A stretch of DNA of 64,000 nt from Cronobacter muytjensii ATCC 51329 (GTDB lineage: Bacteria; Pseudomonadota; Gammaproteobacteria; Enterobacterales; Enterobacteriaceae), in the NCBI RefSeq assembly GCF_001277195.1, contig NZ_CP012268.1, positions 1,736,001-1,800,000 of the forward strand. Reading direction: 5' to 3'. The notes beneath the pieces are model-generated. The model worked only from the letters and a program-made list of their open reading frames with translations, had not been told where the DNA came from and made no database searches. This document shows positions 42,729-50,509 of this stretch, piece after piece (the first letter of the stretch is position 1; each line of letters opens with the position of its first letter). The position numbers were made by a program, and so were the translations under genes.

Positions 42729-42736
42729 CCCGACAG

Positions 42737-42759
42737 AGCCGCCTTACTGGCGGCTTTTT
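42737..42759 (+). terminator. rho-independent terminator of the DUF2188 gene
   Basis: GCCGCC-TTACT-GGCGGC followed by five T, nine bases after the DUF2188 stop. Confidence 0.85.
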
Positions 42760-42832
42760 GGTTAAAAGCATTGCGCCTGTTTTTACATGTAACCTGACCA
42801 CAAAAAAATGATGTGGGCTTTAAATGATCACT

Positions 42833-43060
42833 TCACTTGCATTTAATAAGCTGCAAAAAAAAGTAAAGCAATAGGGTGCTGGCTACCACGCCTGTACAGG
42901 TGAAAACATATAAAATGAAATCCATGACGTTTTCGTCACCATAGCATCCCATAAACTCAGCAAAGGCGTACTGAGTCTCTGCTGGTATGAAAGCATAAAA
43001 GCTTTTAATGAAGATGAAAAGGGTAACCACCCATGCAACGATAATTAATAGATATTTCAT
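42833..43060 (-). CDS. small membrane protein, candidate immunity to the Tlde1-like effector
   Basis: A 75-residue protein with two hydrophobic helices (about 3-24 and 47-70) and a short middle segment with an acidic GCYGDENVMD stretch that would face the periplasm or carry the binding site. Its ATG shares a base with the stop of the upstream effector-like gene (TAATG), so the two are translationally coupled. Position and topology suit an immunity protein for a peptidoglycan-acting toxin, but the family itself is not recognised. The DNA is AT-rich compared with the flanks. Confidence 0.6.
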   Translation of the reverse strand: MKYLLIIVAWVVTLFIFIKSFYAFIPAETQYAFAEFMGCYGDENVMDFILYVFTCTGVVASTLLLYFFLQLIKCK

Positions 43061-43542
43061 TAATAAACCTGTATTACACCATGCGCTATAAGATAATTGC
43101 CCACATACTGCCCAGAGGTTCTGAGAATAGCTTTAGCCAGTATATCAAAATCTTGCTGGCTATAAAGGGTAATGCACCCTTTACTTAGCCCGCTGGGGCC
43201 TATAGGGTGTAAACGAAACATCCCACGTTGTACGTCATTAATGAATGTGCTGTCATCGATTTTTCCATCATCACGATACAAAGCAAACCATGTACTACGA
43301 TCTGAGCCGGTAAAAAATGCATTGGCTTTATCTCTTGCCTGAGCAAACGCTCCGCCTCTGCCTCGTAAAACAATATAATAACGCCCGCAGGGTAAGGGGC
43401 CGATGTCTTTTAGCATTGTTTTATCAGCGAGGTTAATAGCTGAACCACTACCTGAAAATGCTGAAAAAAATCCAACGCCAGGGCATGAAAGCGTTCCATA
43501 GTTTTTTCCATTCAGGCGAAATGTGCACCGCAGTAAATCCAT
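43060..43542 (-). CDS. Tlde1/DUF2778-type L,D-transpeptidase effector candidate
   Basis: The ATG at 43542 (GGAG eight bases upstream) gives 160 residues. The C-terminal half has the DUF2778 catalytic pattern: His112 in RLHPIGP and SKGCITL at 120-126 with the nucleophile Cys123. An earlier segment has IGPLPCGRYYI, typical of these proteins. Tlde1 effectors leave through type VI secretion and alter peptidoglycan of rival cells by L,D-carboxypeptidase and D-amino-acid exchange activity. There is no signal peptide. No vgrG, hcp or PAAR gene is in the window, so this would be an orphan pair. Confidence 0.72.
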   Translation of the reverse strand: MDLLRCTFRLNGKNYGTLSCPGVGFFSAFSGSGSAINLADKTMLKDIGPLPCGRYYIVLRGRGGAFAQARDKANAFFTGSDRSTWFALYRDDGKIDDSTFINDVQRGMFRLHPIGPSGLSKGCITLYSQQDFDILAKAILRTSGQYVGNYLIAHGVIQVY

Positions 43543-43560
43543 TACTGTCACTCCATGTGA

Positions 43561-43860
43561 GTAATAAAGTTATGATTTCGTGATATATTGAGGTTTAATA
43601 AGGTGTTGCGTCGATTTATAAATTACAGGAATATGTCAGGTAATGACTGCCTGTAATCATTTTTAGAGGTCTAAAATGACGCCTTAAGGCATTTGGTTTT
43701 TGACATATTGTGCCTGGAGAAAATAAAAGCCAGGCGTTCCATTATGAATTGCGATGTTATTAAGCTAGCCAGTTAATATATTTTTATTCTTTTGCCACTA
43801 TTGTTTTACATTAACATTTATGCAGCTAAATTTGCTGTTTACAGATGACTCCATGCTCCT
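43561..43860. other. AT-rich gene-free spacer
   Basis: This 300-base stretch between the effector gene and frmR is strongly AT-rich and has no convincing frame or RNA hairpin-terminator. It should contain the promoter for the effector pair (leftward) and the upstream side of the frmR promoter. Confidence 0.5.
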
Positions 43861-43882
43861 ATACTATACCCCCCTATAGTAT
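43861..43882. promoter_or_regulatory. FrmR operator
   Basis: ATACTATA-CCCCCC-TATAGTAT is a perfect 8-bp dyad around a C6 centre, 17 bases before the frmR ATG. It has the AT-arm/GC-centre form of operators of the CsoR/RcnR/FrmR family. Confidence 0.88.
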
Positions 43883-43898
43883 CAATGAGGCCACAACC

Positions 43899-44174
43899 AT
43901 GCCGCATTCTCCTGAGGATAAAAAACGCATTCTGACGCGCGTGCGCCGCATTCGCGGTCAGGCGGAGGCGCTGGAGCGCGCGCTTGAGGCGGGCGAGCCC
44001 TGTATCGCCATTTTGCAGCAAATCGCCGCGGTGCGCGGCGCCGCCAACGGCCTGATGGGCGAGATGGTGGAAATCCACTTAAAAGATGAGCTGGTCAGCG
44101 GCGATACCACGCCCGAACAGCGCGCGCAGCGGATGGCGGAAATCGGCCAGCTTCTGCGTGCTTATCTAAAATAA
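43899..44174 (+). CDS. frmR: formaldehyde-responsive repressor FrmR
   Basis: A 91-residue all-helical DUF156 repressor like E. coli FrmR. Cys35 (GEPCIAI) and Pro2, which formaldehyde crosslinks, are both present, and His60 is kept. Conserved LTRVRRIRGQAEALER lies at 12-27. The protein binds the perfect dyad just upstream and releases it on formaldehyde modification, derepressing frmA. GAGG precedes the ATG. The gap to frmA is 31 bases, so they form an operon. Confidence 0.94.
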   Translation: MPHSPEDKKRILTRVRRIRGQAEALERALEAGEPCIAILQQIAAVRGAANGLMGEMVEIHLKDELVSGDTTPEQRAQRMAEIGQLLRAYLK

Positions 44175-44205
44175 CTATGACGACTCACTACAACGGAAGG
44201 ACATT

Positions 44206-45324
44206 ATGAAATCACGTGCAGCAGTCGCATTTGGTCCCGGCAAGCCGCTGGAGATCGTAGAAATTGACGTCGCGCCGCCGAAAAAGGGTGAAGTGCTGGT
44301 CAAAATCACCCATACCGGCGTCTGCCATACCGATGCGTTCACGCTCTCCGGCGACGATCCGGAAGGCGTGTTTCCGGCGGTGCTCGGTCATGAAGGCGGC
44401 GGCGTGGTCGTGGAAGTGGGCGAGGGCGTCACCAGCCTGAAGCCGGGCGACCATGTGATCCCGCTGTATACCGCCGAATGCGGCGAGTGTAAGTTCTGTA
44501 AATCGGGCAAAACCAACCTCTGCCAGGCGGTGCGCGCCACCCAGGGCAAAGGCCTGATGCCGGACGGCACCACCCGTTTCTCTTATAACGGCGAGCCGGT
44601 TTATCACTACATGGGGACCAGCACCTTCTCTGAATACACCGTGGTCGCCGAGATTTCGCTGGCGAAAGTGAACCCGCAGGCGCCGCTTGATAAAGTTTGC
44701 CTGCTGGGATGCGGCGTCACCACCGGCATCGGTGCGGTGCATAACACCGCGAAGGTGAAAGAGGGCGATACGGTTGCCGTGTTCGGTCTCGGCGGTATTG
44801 GTCTTGCGGTTATTCAGGGTGCCGTTCAGGCGAAAGCCGGTCGCATTCTCGCGGTCGACACCAACCCGGAGAAATTTAAGCTGGCGGGCGAAATGGGCGC
44901 CACGGATTTCGTTAACCCGAACGATTACGATAAGCCCATTCAGGACGTTATCGTCGAGATGACCGATGGCGGCGTCGACTTCAGCTTCGAGTGCATCGGC
45001 AACGTCAACGTGATGCGCGCAGCCCTGGAATGCTGCCATAAAGGCTGGGGTGAAAGCGTTATCATCGGCGTCGCGGGCGCGGGCCAGGAAATTAAAACCC
45101 GTCCGTTCCAGCTGGTGACAGGCCGCGTGTGGCGCGGGTCAGCGTTCGGCGGCGTGAAAGGGCGCACCCAGTTGCCGGGCATGGTGGAAGATGCGATGGC
45201 GGGCAAAATTCGCCTCGATCCGTTCATCACGCACCGCCTGCCGCTTGAGCAGATCAACGAAGCGTTTGACCTGATGCATGAAGGTAAATCGATTCGTACC
45301 GTCATCCATTTCGGCGATAAATAA
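44206..45324 (+). CDS. frmA: S-(hydroxymethyl)glutathione dehydrogenase FrmA (class III ADH)
   Basis: A 372-residue class III alcohol dehydrogenase collinear with E. coli FrmA. Motifs: THTGVCHTDAFT near 36, GHEGGGVV near 62, structural-zinc cysteines CGECKFC..C near 92-106, and the NAD motif VFGLGGIGLAVIQG near 194. It oxidises S-hydroxymethylglutathione to S-formylglutathione in formaldehyde detoxification and can reduce S-nitrosoglutathione. GGAAGG precedes the ATG. The usual third gene frmB (S-formylglutathione hydrolase) is absent; a terminator follows directly. Confidence 0.96.
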   Translation: MKSRAAVAFGPGKPLEIVEIDVAPPKKGEVLVKITHTGVCHTDAFTLSGDDPEGVFPAVLGHEGGGVVVEVGEGVTSLKPGDHVIPLYTAECGECKFCKSGKTNLCQAVRATQGKGLMPDGTTRFSYNGEPVYHYMGTSTFSEYTVVAEISLAKVNPQAPLDKVCLLGCGVTTGIGAVHNTAKVKEGDTVAVFGLGGIGLAVIQGAVQAKAGRILAVDTNPEKFKLAGEMGATDFVNPNDYDKPIQDVIVEMTDGGVDFSFECIGNVNVMRAALECCHKGWGESVIIGVAGAGQEIKTRPFQLVTGRVWRGSAFGGVKGRTQLPGMVEDAMAGKIRLDPFITHRLPLEQINEAFDLMHEGKSIRTVIHFGDK

Positions 45325-45331
45325 CCTTATC

Positions 45332-45361
45332 CGCCAGCGGGTTAGCTACCGCTGGCGTTTT
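45332..45361 (+). terminator. rho-independent terminator of frmRA
   Basis: CGCCAGCGG and CCGCTGGCG pair around an 8-base loop, followed by TTTT, eight bases after the frmA stop. Confidence 0.85.
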
Positions 45362-45421
45362 CACTTTCCCGCCCTTTAGCCCCTCTTTTCGAATCTGTGA
45401 GCCAGGTATCGCTTTTCAGGG

Positions 45422-45448
45422 TAAGCGTTTACGAAAAAATGCCGATGT
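45422..45448 (+). promoter_or_regulatory. sigma-28 (FliA) promoter of trg
   Basis: TAAGCGTT-N11-GCCGATGT closely follows the flagellar consensus TAAAGTTT-N11-GCCGATAA with correct spacing. It lies about 50 bases before the chemoreceptor ATG. Confidence 0.85.
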
Positions 45449-45497
45449 CTTAAAGGCAAGACTATTTTTGCATCTTACCCAAAGGGAAATCGTGGCC

Positions 45498-47195
45498 ATG
45501 AATAAAACAACAACCCGTGATTCCGGGGCGCTAAGCTTCTGGCATCACATTCGGCTTGTCCCGCTGTTCTCTGTCATTCTGGGAGGGATTCTGGTGTTGT
45601 TCGCCCTGTGCGGCGGGCTGGCAGGATACTTCCTTATGCAAGGCGACAGCGCGCTTAATAACGTAACGCAGGAAATTCAAATCCGCAGTGGGCTTGCGGA
45701 TAGCGCTAACCAGCTTCGTACGGCGCGAATCAATATGATCCACGCGGGCGCTGCCAGCCGTGTGGCGGAGATGGACGCGATGAAGCGCAACATCGCGGAC
45801 GCCGAAAAAGCGATAGCCCAGGCAGACCAGGGCTATAAGCAGTATGTGAACCGCGAGTCGCACGGCGCGTCGGAAGAGGCGCTCGACAGCGAGCTGAAAG
45901 CCCGTTACGACGCCTACGTGAGCGGCCTCGCGCCGATGCTTAAATATGCCAAAAACGGCATGTTCGAAGCGATTATCGAGCATGAAAATGAAACGGCCCG
46001 CAAGCTTGACGATGACTACAACCAGGTGCTGTCGAAAGCGCTGGCGAGCCGCACCGATCGCGTCGAGCAACTGCGAAGCGACGCCAGTAGCCGCACCCAC
46101 GTCAGCCTGATGGTGATGGTCGCCGCGTTTGCCGTGGCGCTGGTCATGACGCTCCTCACCTTCGTGGTGCTGCGCCGCGTGGTGATAGTCCCGCTGCAAC
46201 ATGCCGCGACGCGCATTGAAACCATCGCCAGCGGCGATCTGACGCTGCCGGAAGAGGCGACAGGGCGCAGTGAAATCGGCCGCCTGAGCCAGCATCTGCA
46301 AATGATGCAGCACTCGCTTGTGAAAACCGTCAGCGCGGTGCGCGAAGGCGCGCAGGCCATTTATCAGGGCACCAGCGAAATCTCCGCGGGCAATACCGAT
46401 CTCTCCTCTCGCACCGAGCAACAGGCCGCTGCGCTGGAGCAGACCGCCGCGAGCATGGAGCAGTTAACCGCCACCGTGAAACAGAACGCCGACAACGCCC
46501 ACCATGCCAGCAAACTGGCGCAGGACGCCTCCGGCAAAGCCACCACCGGCGGGCAGATTGTCTCCGGCGTGGTCACGACAATGGGCAACATCTCCAGCAG
46601 TTCGAAGAAAATTTCTGAAATCACCGCCGTGATTAACAGTATCGCTTTCCAGACGAATATCCTGGCGCTCAACGCCGCGGTGGAAGCCGCGCGCGCCGGT
46701 GAGCAGGGCCGCGGCTTCGCGGTGGTCGCAAGCGAAGTGCGCACGCTCGCCAGCCGCAGCGCCCAGGCGGCGAAAGAGATTGAGGGGCTTATCAGCGAAT
46801 CGGTGGCGCTTATCGATCGCGGCTCCAGCGAAGTGGTTAACGCTGGCGATACCATGAAAGGTATCGTCGAGGCGGTGAAACGCCTGACCGACATTATGCT
46901 GGAGATCGCTGCCGCCTCTGACGAACAGCGTCAGGGCATTGAGCAGGTGGCGCAGGCTATCGCCGAAATGGACAACGTGACGCAGCAGAACGCCTCGCTG
47001 GTGGAAGAGGCCTCAGCGGCGGCGGTATCGCTTGAAGAGCAGGCCGGACGTCTGACCCAGGCGGTCGGCACTTTCCGCTTAAGCGGCGCGGCGCCTGCCC
47101 GTAAAAACGAACCGCAATCCCCGGCGGCGCAGCCGCTGGCGCCCGTCGTTCCGCGCGCGGCGCTCGCGAAAAGCGAACACTGGGAAACCTTCTGA
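45498..47195 (+). CDS. trg: methyl-accepting chemotaxis protein Trg
   Basis: A 565-residue chemoreceptor. The first 170 residues (HHIRLVPLF, LGGILVLFAL, ARINMIHAGAASR, MLKYAKNGMFEAI) follow E. coli Trg, the receptor for ribose- and galactose-binding proteins. Order: helix 1 (about 17-40), periplasmic four-helix sensor, helix 2 (about 198-220), HAMP, then the signalling tip with EAARAGEQGRGFAVVA near 405. Unlike K-12 Trg it ends in HWETF, the type of pentapeptide that docks CheR and CheB. Position before ydcI matches K-12. A sigma-28 promoter precedes it. Confidence 0.93.
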   Translation: MNKTTTRDSGALSFWHHIRLVPLFSVILGGILVLFALCGGLAGYFLMQGDSALNNVTQEIQIRSGLADSANQLRTARINMIHAGAASRVAEMDAMKRNIADAEKAIAQADQGYKQYVNRESHGASEEALDSELKARYDAYVSGLAPMLKYAKNGMFEAIIEHENETARKLDDDYNQVLSKALASRTDRVEQLRSDASSRTHVSLMVMVAAFAVALVMTLLTFVVLRRVVIVPLQHAATRIETIASGDLTLPEEATGRSEIGRLSQHLQMMQHSLVKTVSAVREGAQAIYQGTSEISAGNTDLSSRTEQQAAALEQTAASMEQLTATVKQNADNAHHASKLAQDASGKATTGGQIVSGVVTTMGNISSSSKKISEITAVINSIAFQTNILALNAAVEAARAGEQGRGFAVVASEVRTLASRSAQAAKEIEGLISESVALIDRGSSEVVNAGDTMKGIVEAVKRLTDIMLEIAAASDEQRQGIEQVAQAIAEMDNVTQQNASLVEEASAAAVSLEEQAGRLTQAVGTFRLSGAAPARKNEPQSPAAQPLAPVVPRAALAKSEHWETF

Positions 47196-47248
47196 TCCAT
47201 CAAGGGCAGCGCAGCCTGCCCATCGCTCTACTCTTAGCCTGACCTTTG

Positions 47249-47274
47249 GCCGCTCCCGTGAGCGGCTTTTTTTT
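47249..47274 (+). terminator. rho-independent terminator of trg
   Basis: GCCGCTC-CCGT-GAGCGGC followed by eight T, about 50 bases after the trg stop. Confidence 0.92.
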
Positions 47275-47392
47275 GGCGCATCGTTTTCGGAATATGCTGT
47301 ATCACTTTTCGCGTTTGCCGCCTGGCTTATTTTTCCATTCCTTGTCCATGCTTAAAGGGCTTTACTTTTCACAACCCTAATGGAGGCAAGAG

Positions 47393-47893
47393 ATGCAGAT
47401 CAAAACCGCTCAGGATCTTTTTGTACATTTACTTTCAGACACCTATAGCGCAGAGAAACAGCTGACCCGCGCTCTGCCGAAGCTGGCGCGCGCCTCTTCT
47501 GATGAAAAGCTGGCCGCGGCATTCCGCGCTCACCTTGAGGAAACCCGGGGCCAGATTGAGCGTATCGACCAGGTGGTTGAAAGCGTGCCTGAGCTTAAAC
47601 TGCGCCGCATCAAATGCGTGGCGATGGAAGGGCTGATTGAAGAAGGCCAGGAAGTGATTGACGAGATTGAACAGGGCCCGGTACGCGATGCAGGTCTTAT
47701 CGCCGCCGCGCAGAAAGTGGAGCACTATGAAATCGCCGCCTACGGCACGCTCTGCACCCTGGCGGAACAGTTAGGCTATAAAGACGCGAAAAAACTGCTG
47801 GCGGCGACGCTTGAGGAGGAGAAATCCACCGACGGCAAGCTGACCACTATCGCCGAAACCGCCATCAACGCGAAAGCGTCCAAAGCGGCGTAA
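47393..47893 (+). CDS. yciF: YciF-like DUF892 ferritin-fold stress protein
   Basis: A 166-residue four-helix protein with YciE/YciF family motifs HLLSDTYSAEKQLTRALPKLA near 12 (split), AHLEETRGQIERIDQV near 46 and KVEHYEIAAYGTL near 108. These carry the Glu/His pairs (E49, E/H112) of a ferritin-like di-iron site. It is closest to YciF. The K-12 yciGFE genes are sigma-S and osmotic-stress induced, and their exact function is open. Here the gene stands alone. TGGAGGCAAG precedes the ATG and a strong terminator follows. Confidence 0.9.
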   Translation: MQIKTAQDLFVHLLSDTYSAEKQLTRALPKLARASSDEKLAAAFRAHLEETRGQIERIDQVVESVPELKLRRIKCVAMEGLIEEGQEVIDEIEQGPVRDAGLIAAAQKVEHYEIAAYGTLCTLAEQLGYKDAKKLLAATLEEEKSTDGKLTTIAETAINAKASKAA

Positions 47894-47944
47894 TCCCGAT
47901 CGTCCTGTGCTTTCATGACCGCATGAAAGCAGAGCACACGCGCA

Positions 47945-47969
47945 ACCCCCGGCTCGCCGGGGGTTTTTT
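47945..47969 (+). terminator. rho-independent terminator of the yciF-like gene
   Basis: CCCCCGGC-TC-GCCGGGGG followed by six T. Confidence 0.9.
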
Positions 47970-48044
47970 ATGCCTGGCGTTTATGCCCGCATCTGAAAAG
48001 CAAAAGGAAAGGGCGCCGCAGCGCCCTCATGTTGTTGCCCGCCT

Positions 48045-49112
48045 TTACGCGGTTTCGTCGCCCAGGAACGGGTAGTCGGTGTAGCCGGTCGCGCCTTCGG
48101 CGTAGATGGTCGCGTCGTTAAGCGGGTTATATGGCCCGTCCTGGCGAAAACGCGCCACTAAGTCCGGGTTGGCAATGTAGAGTTTGCCGAACGCGGCTGC
48201 GTCCGCTTCGCCGCTGGCAATCACCGCCTCGGCGCTCTCTTTGGTCAGCCCCTCGTTGGCAATCCATGCGCCGCTGAATTTATGACGAATTTGCGGGCCG
48301 ACGCGGTTCGGCGTGTCCAGCGCCTCGCGCGAGAAGACAAACGCCAGACGGCGTGCGTTCAGTTGTTCCAGCACGTAGCCAAACATCGCCACCGGATCGG
48401 AGTCGTGCATTGAATAGGAGTTGGACATTAAATTCAGGTGCACCCCGACGCGGTCGGCAGGCCACTCGGTCAGCAGCGCATCCACGGTTTCCAGCAGAAA
48501 ACGGGCGCGGTTTTCAATGCTGCCGCCGTATTGATCGGTGCGCTGGTTGGAGCCGTCATGCAGGAACTGATCGAACAGATAGCCGTTCGCCGCGTGAATT
48601 TCCACCGCGTCGAAGCCCGCGCGCTTGGCGTTGATCGCCGCCCGGCGGAAATCTTCCACAATGCCTGGGATCTCATGGGTTTCCAGCGCGCGCGGCGTTT
48701 CGTAAGGGCGCTTCGGGCGCACGGTGGTAACGTGGCCTTCCGGCGCGATAGCGCTCGGCGCGACCGGCTTTTCGCCGTTGAGAAACACCGGGTCGGAAAC
48801 GCGGCCTACGTGCCAGAGCTGCAATACCATTTTGCCGCCCGCCTGATGCACCGCATCGACGATTTCCCGCCACGCGCCAACCTGATTCTCTGACCAGATC
48901 CCCGGCGTGTTCGGGTAACCGACGCCCTGCGGCGTGACCGAGGTCGCTTCAGTGAAGATAAGCCCTGCGCTGGCGCGCTGGGTGTAGTACGTCTTGACGA
49001 TTTCCCCCGGCGTGCGATCGTTCACCGCGCGCATGCGCGTCAGCGGCGCCATCACGACGCGATTTTTTAACTCCAGCGCGCCAATGTTTACCGGTTCTAA
49101 CAGCGTTGACAT
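48045..49112 (-). CDS. old yellow enzyme-family alkene reductase (NemA-like)
   Basis: A 355-residue FMN TIM-barrel enzyme. Motifs: KNRVVMAPLTRMRA near 16, QLWHVGRVSDP near 96, the substrate-binding HAANGYLFDQFLHDGSNQRTD near 176 (split) with the His-x-x-Asn pair, and YGGSIENRARFLLE near 200. It uses NADPH to reduce activated double bonds, nitroesters or N-ethylmaleimide. GGGAGTTCTGTT precedes the ATG. No nemR-like repressor is beside it, and it stands between yciF and ydcI without an operon partner. Confidence 0.93.
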   Translation of the reverse strand: MSTLLEPVNIGALELKNRVVMAPLTRMRAVNDRTPGEIVKTYYTQRASAGLIFTEATSVTPQGVGYPNTPGIWSENQVGAWREIVDAVHQAGGKMVLQLWHVGRVSDPVFLNGEKPVAPSAIAPEGHVTTVRPKRPYETPRALETHEIPGIVEDFRRAAINAKRAGFDAVEIHAANGYLFDQFLHDGSNQRTDQYGGSIENRARFLLETVDALLTEWPADRVGVHLNLMSNSYSMHDSDPVAMFGYVLEQLNARRLAFVFSREALDTPNRVGPQIRHKFSGAWIANEGLTKESAEAVIASGEADAAAFGKLYIANPDLVARFRQDGPYNPLNDATIYAEGATGYTDYPFLGDETA

Positions 49113-49230
49113 AACAGAACTCCCGTCAGGATAAAGGCGTATCTGTCATTTAAACGATATCACGCGCCGGATGGCAAGCCTTCGGGCTTATTACTTTTCA
49201 CGCTAATCAATGCTTTTGCGCGCCGGCGGC

Positions 49231-50154
49231 TCAGTTCAGCATCGATTTACGGATGGATGACAGCAGCGCCCGCGCGCCCTGCGAGAGCGGTGCGTCAACG
49301 CGCGTCAGAATGCCAATCGGCTCGCCGGGGCCCGGTATGGCTATCGGCAGCGCCGTCAGCGTGCCCTGACGTAAATCCTCTTTTACCGCGCCCGACGGCA
49401 CAAACCAGACGTAGTTGTAATCGACAGTCAACTGGCGCGACAGCGAGGCCGAGAGGGTTTCGATACAGGTGGAAGGCAGCTCGCAGCCCTGGCTTGCCAG
49501 CAGCGTTTCGGCGTTGTCGCGCGGCACGGTGCCTTTGGGCGAAACCACCACCGGCCACTCCATCACGCGGCTTAGCGTCACGGTGTCCTGCAACAGCGGA
49601 TGGCCGGGGCGCACCACCAGCTTCAGGGATTCCATAAACAGCAGTTCATAATTAAGCCCGGTCATCAGTTCCGGATCGGACATTCTGCCCACGCCGAGAT
49701 CCAGTTCGCCCGATTTCAGGCCCGCCAGCAGCATGGTGTTATTCATGATAGCCACCTGCAGCGTGATATCGCTCTGTTGTTTATGGAACGGGCCTATCAC
49801 CGCGGGCAGTACACCAAGCGCGGCCGTAGGCAGCGCGCCGATGCGCACCACGTCGCAGCCTTCCTCCGGCTTGCGGTTCAGCGCCTGGCCGGCGTGGTTG
49901 AGCGCGTCGAGCACTTTCAGCGCATGGGTGAGAAACTGCTCGCCGAGGAGGGTGAGCTGCGCGCCGAGGCGTCCGCGCTCGAACAAACGCGCGCCGGTCA
50001 GTTGCTCCAGCTCGTTGAGCGTTTTAGACAGCGCAGGCTGGCTGAGATTAAGGGTTTCCGCCGCGCGCCCGAGGGTTCCCTGCTGAGCGACGGCCACGAA
50101 AGTATGCAAATGGCGCAAGCGAATGCGCTGGGAGAACAAACCATTTTTTTCCAT
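49231..50154 (-). CDS. ydcI: LysR-type regulator YdcI
   Basis: A 307-residue LysR protein nearly matching E. coli YdcI. The N-terminal winged helix has LHTFVAVAQQGTLGRAAE and LNLSQPALSKTLNELE near 14-50. The effector domain follows, with VGRMSDPELMTGL near 152. In Salmonella and E. coli YdcI is tied to acid and stress responses and acts globally. It is divergent from ydcJ, the usual arrangement for LysR regulators, across a 355-base spacer. The ribosome site is weak. Confidence 0.94.
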   Translation of the reverse strand: MEKNGLFSQRIRLRHLHTFVAVAQQGTLGRAAETLNLSQPALSKTLNELEQLTGARLFERGRLGAQLTLLGEQFLTHALKVLDALNHAGQALNRKPEEGCDVVRIGALPTAALGVLPAVIGPFHKQQSDITLQVAIMNNTMLLAGLKSGELDLGVGRMSDPELMTGLNYELLFMESLKLVVRPGHPLLQDTVTLSRVMEWPVVVSPKGTVPRDNAETLLASQGCELPSTCIETLSASLSRQLTVDYNYVWFVPSGAVKEDLRQGTLTALPIAIPGPGEPIGILTRVDAPLSQGARALLSSIRKSMLN

Positions 50155-50509
50155 ATCTGATGTTAAAAACAGAGCGGGAGTGGTGACAAGATAACTTGTT
50201 TAATTTTGATAACTTGCTAGCAAAATAATATTAACAAAACAGATAAATTTTCAACATCATCCTCCGCCGCGCAGAAGAGTTATCCATAATGCAGGAGCGT
50301 TCGTGGTTCCGGGTGTGACCGGATGTAAGCCAGACGGCGCGCGGTGGCAGGTAGAGCTGCGCCGTTCTCTGTTGTTTTCACGCGCGTTTTGCCTTGCGTG
50401 CGGCGTCCGCCCCCTTGTTACGTTTTGGATCACAAATTGTAAATTCTTCACCGCTGAAACTGCCGCCGTTCTCTACAATCTCAGCAATATTCACTGGAGG
50501 CGCGACACC
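50155..50509. other. ydcI-ydcJ divergent spacer
   Basis: A 355-base intergenic region. The part near ydcI (50180-50250) is very AT-rich with repeated AACTTG and TTAACAAAA-type runs (ATAACTTGTTTAATT, ATAACTTGCTAG), a plausible LysR binding zone. I see no gene in it. The rest up to the ydcJ ribosome site holds only a weak promoter-like stretch. Confidence 0.45.
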
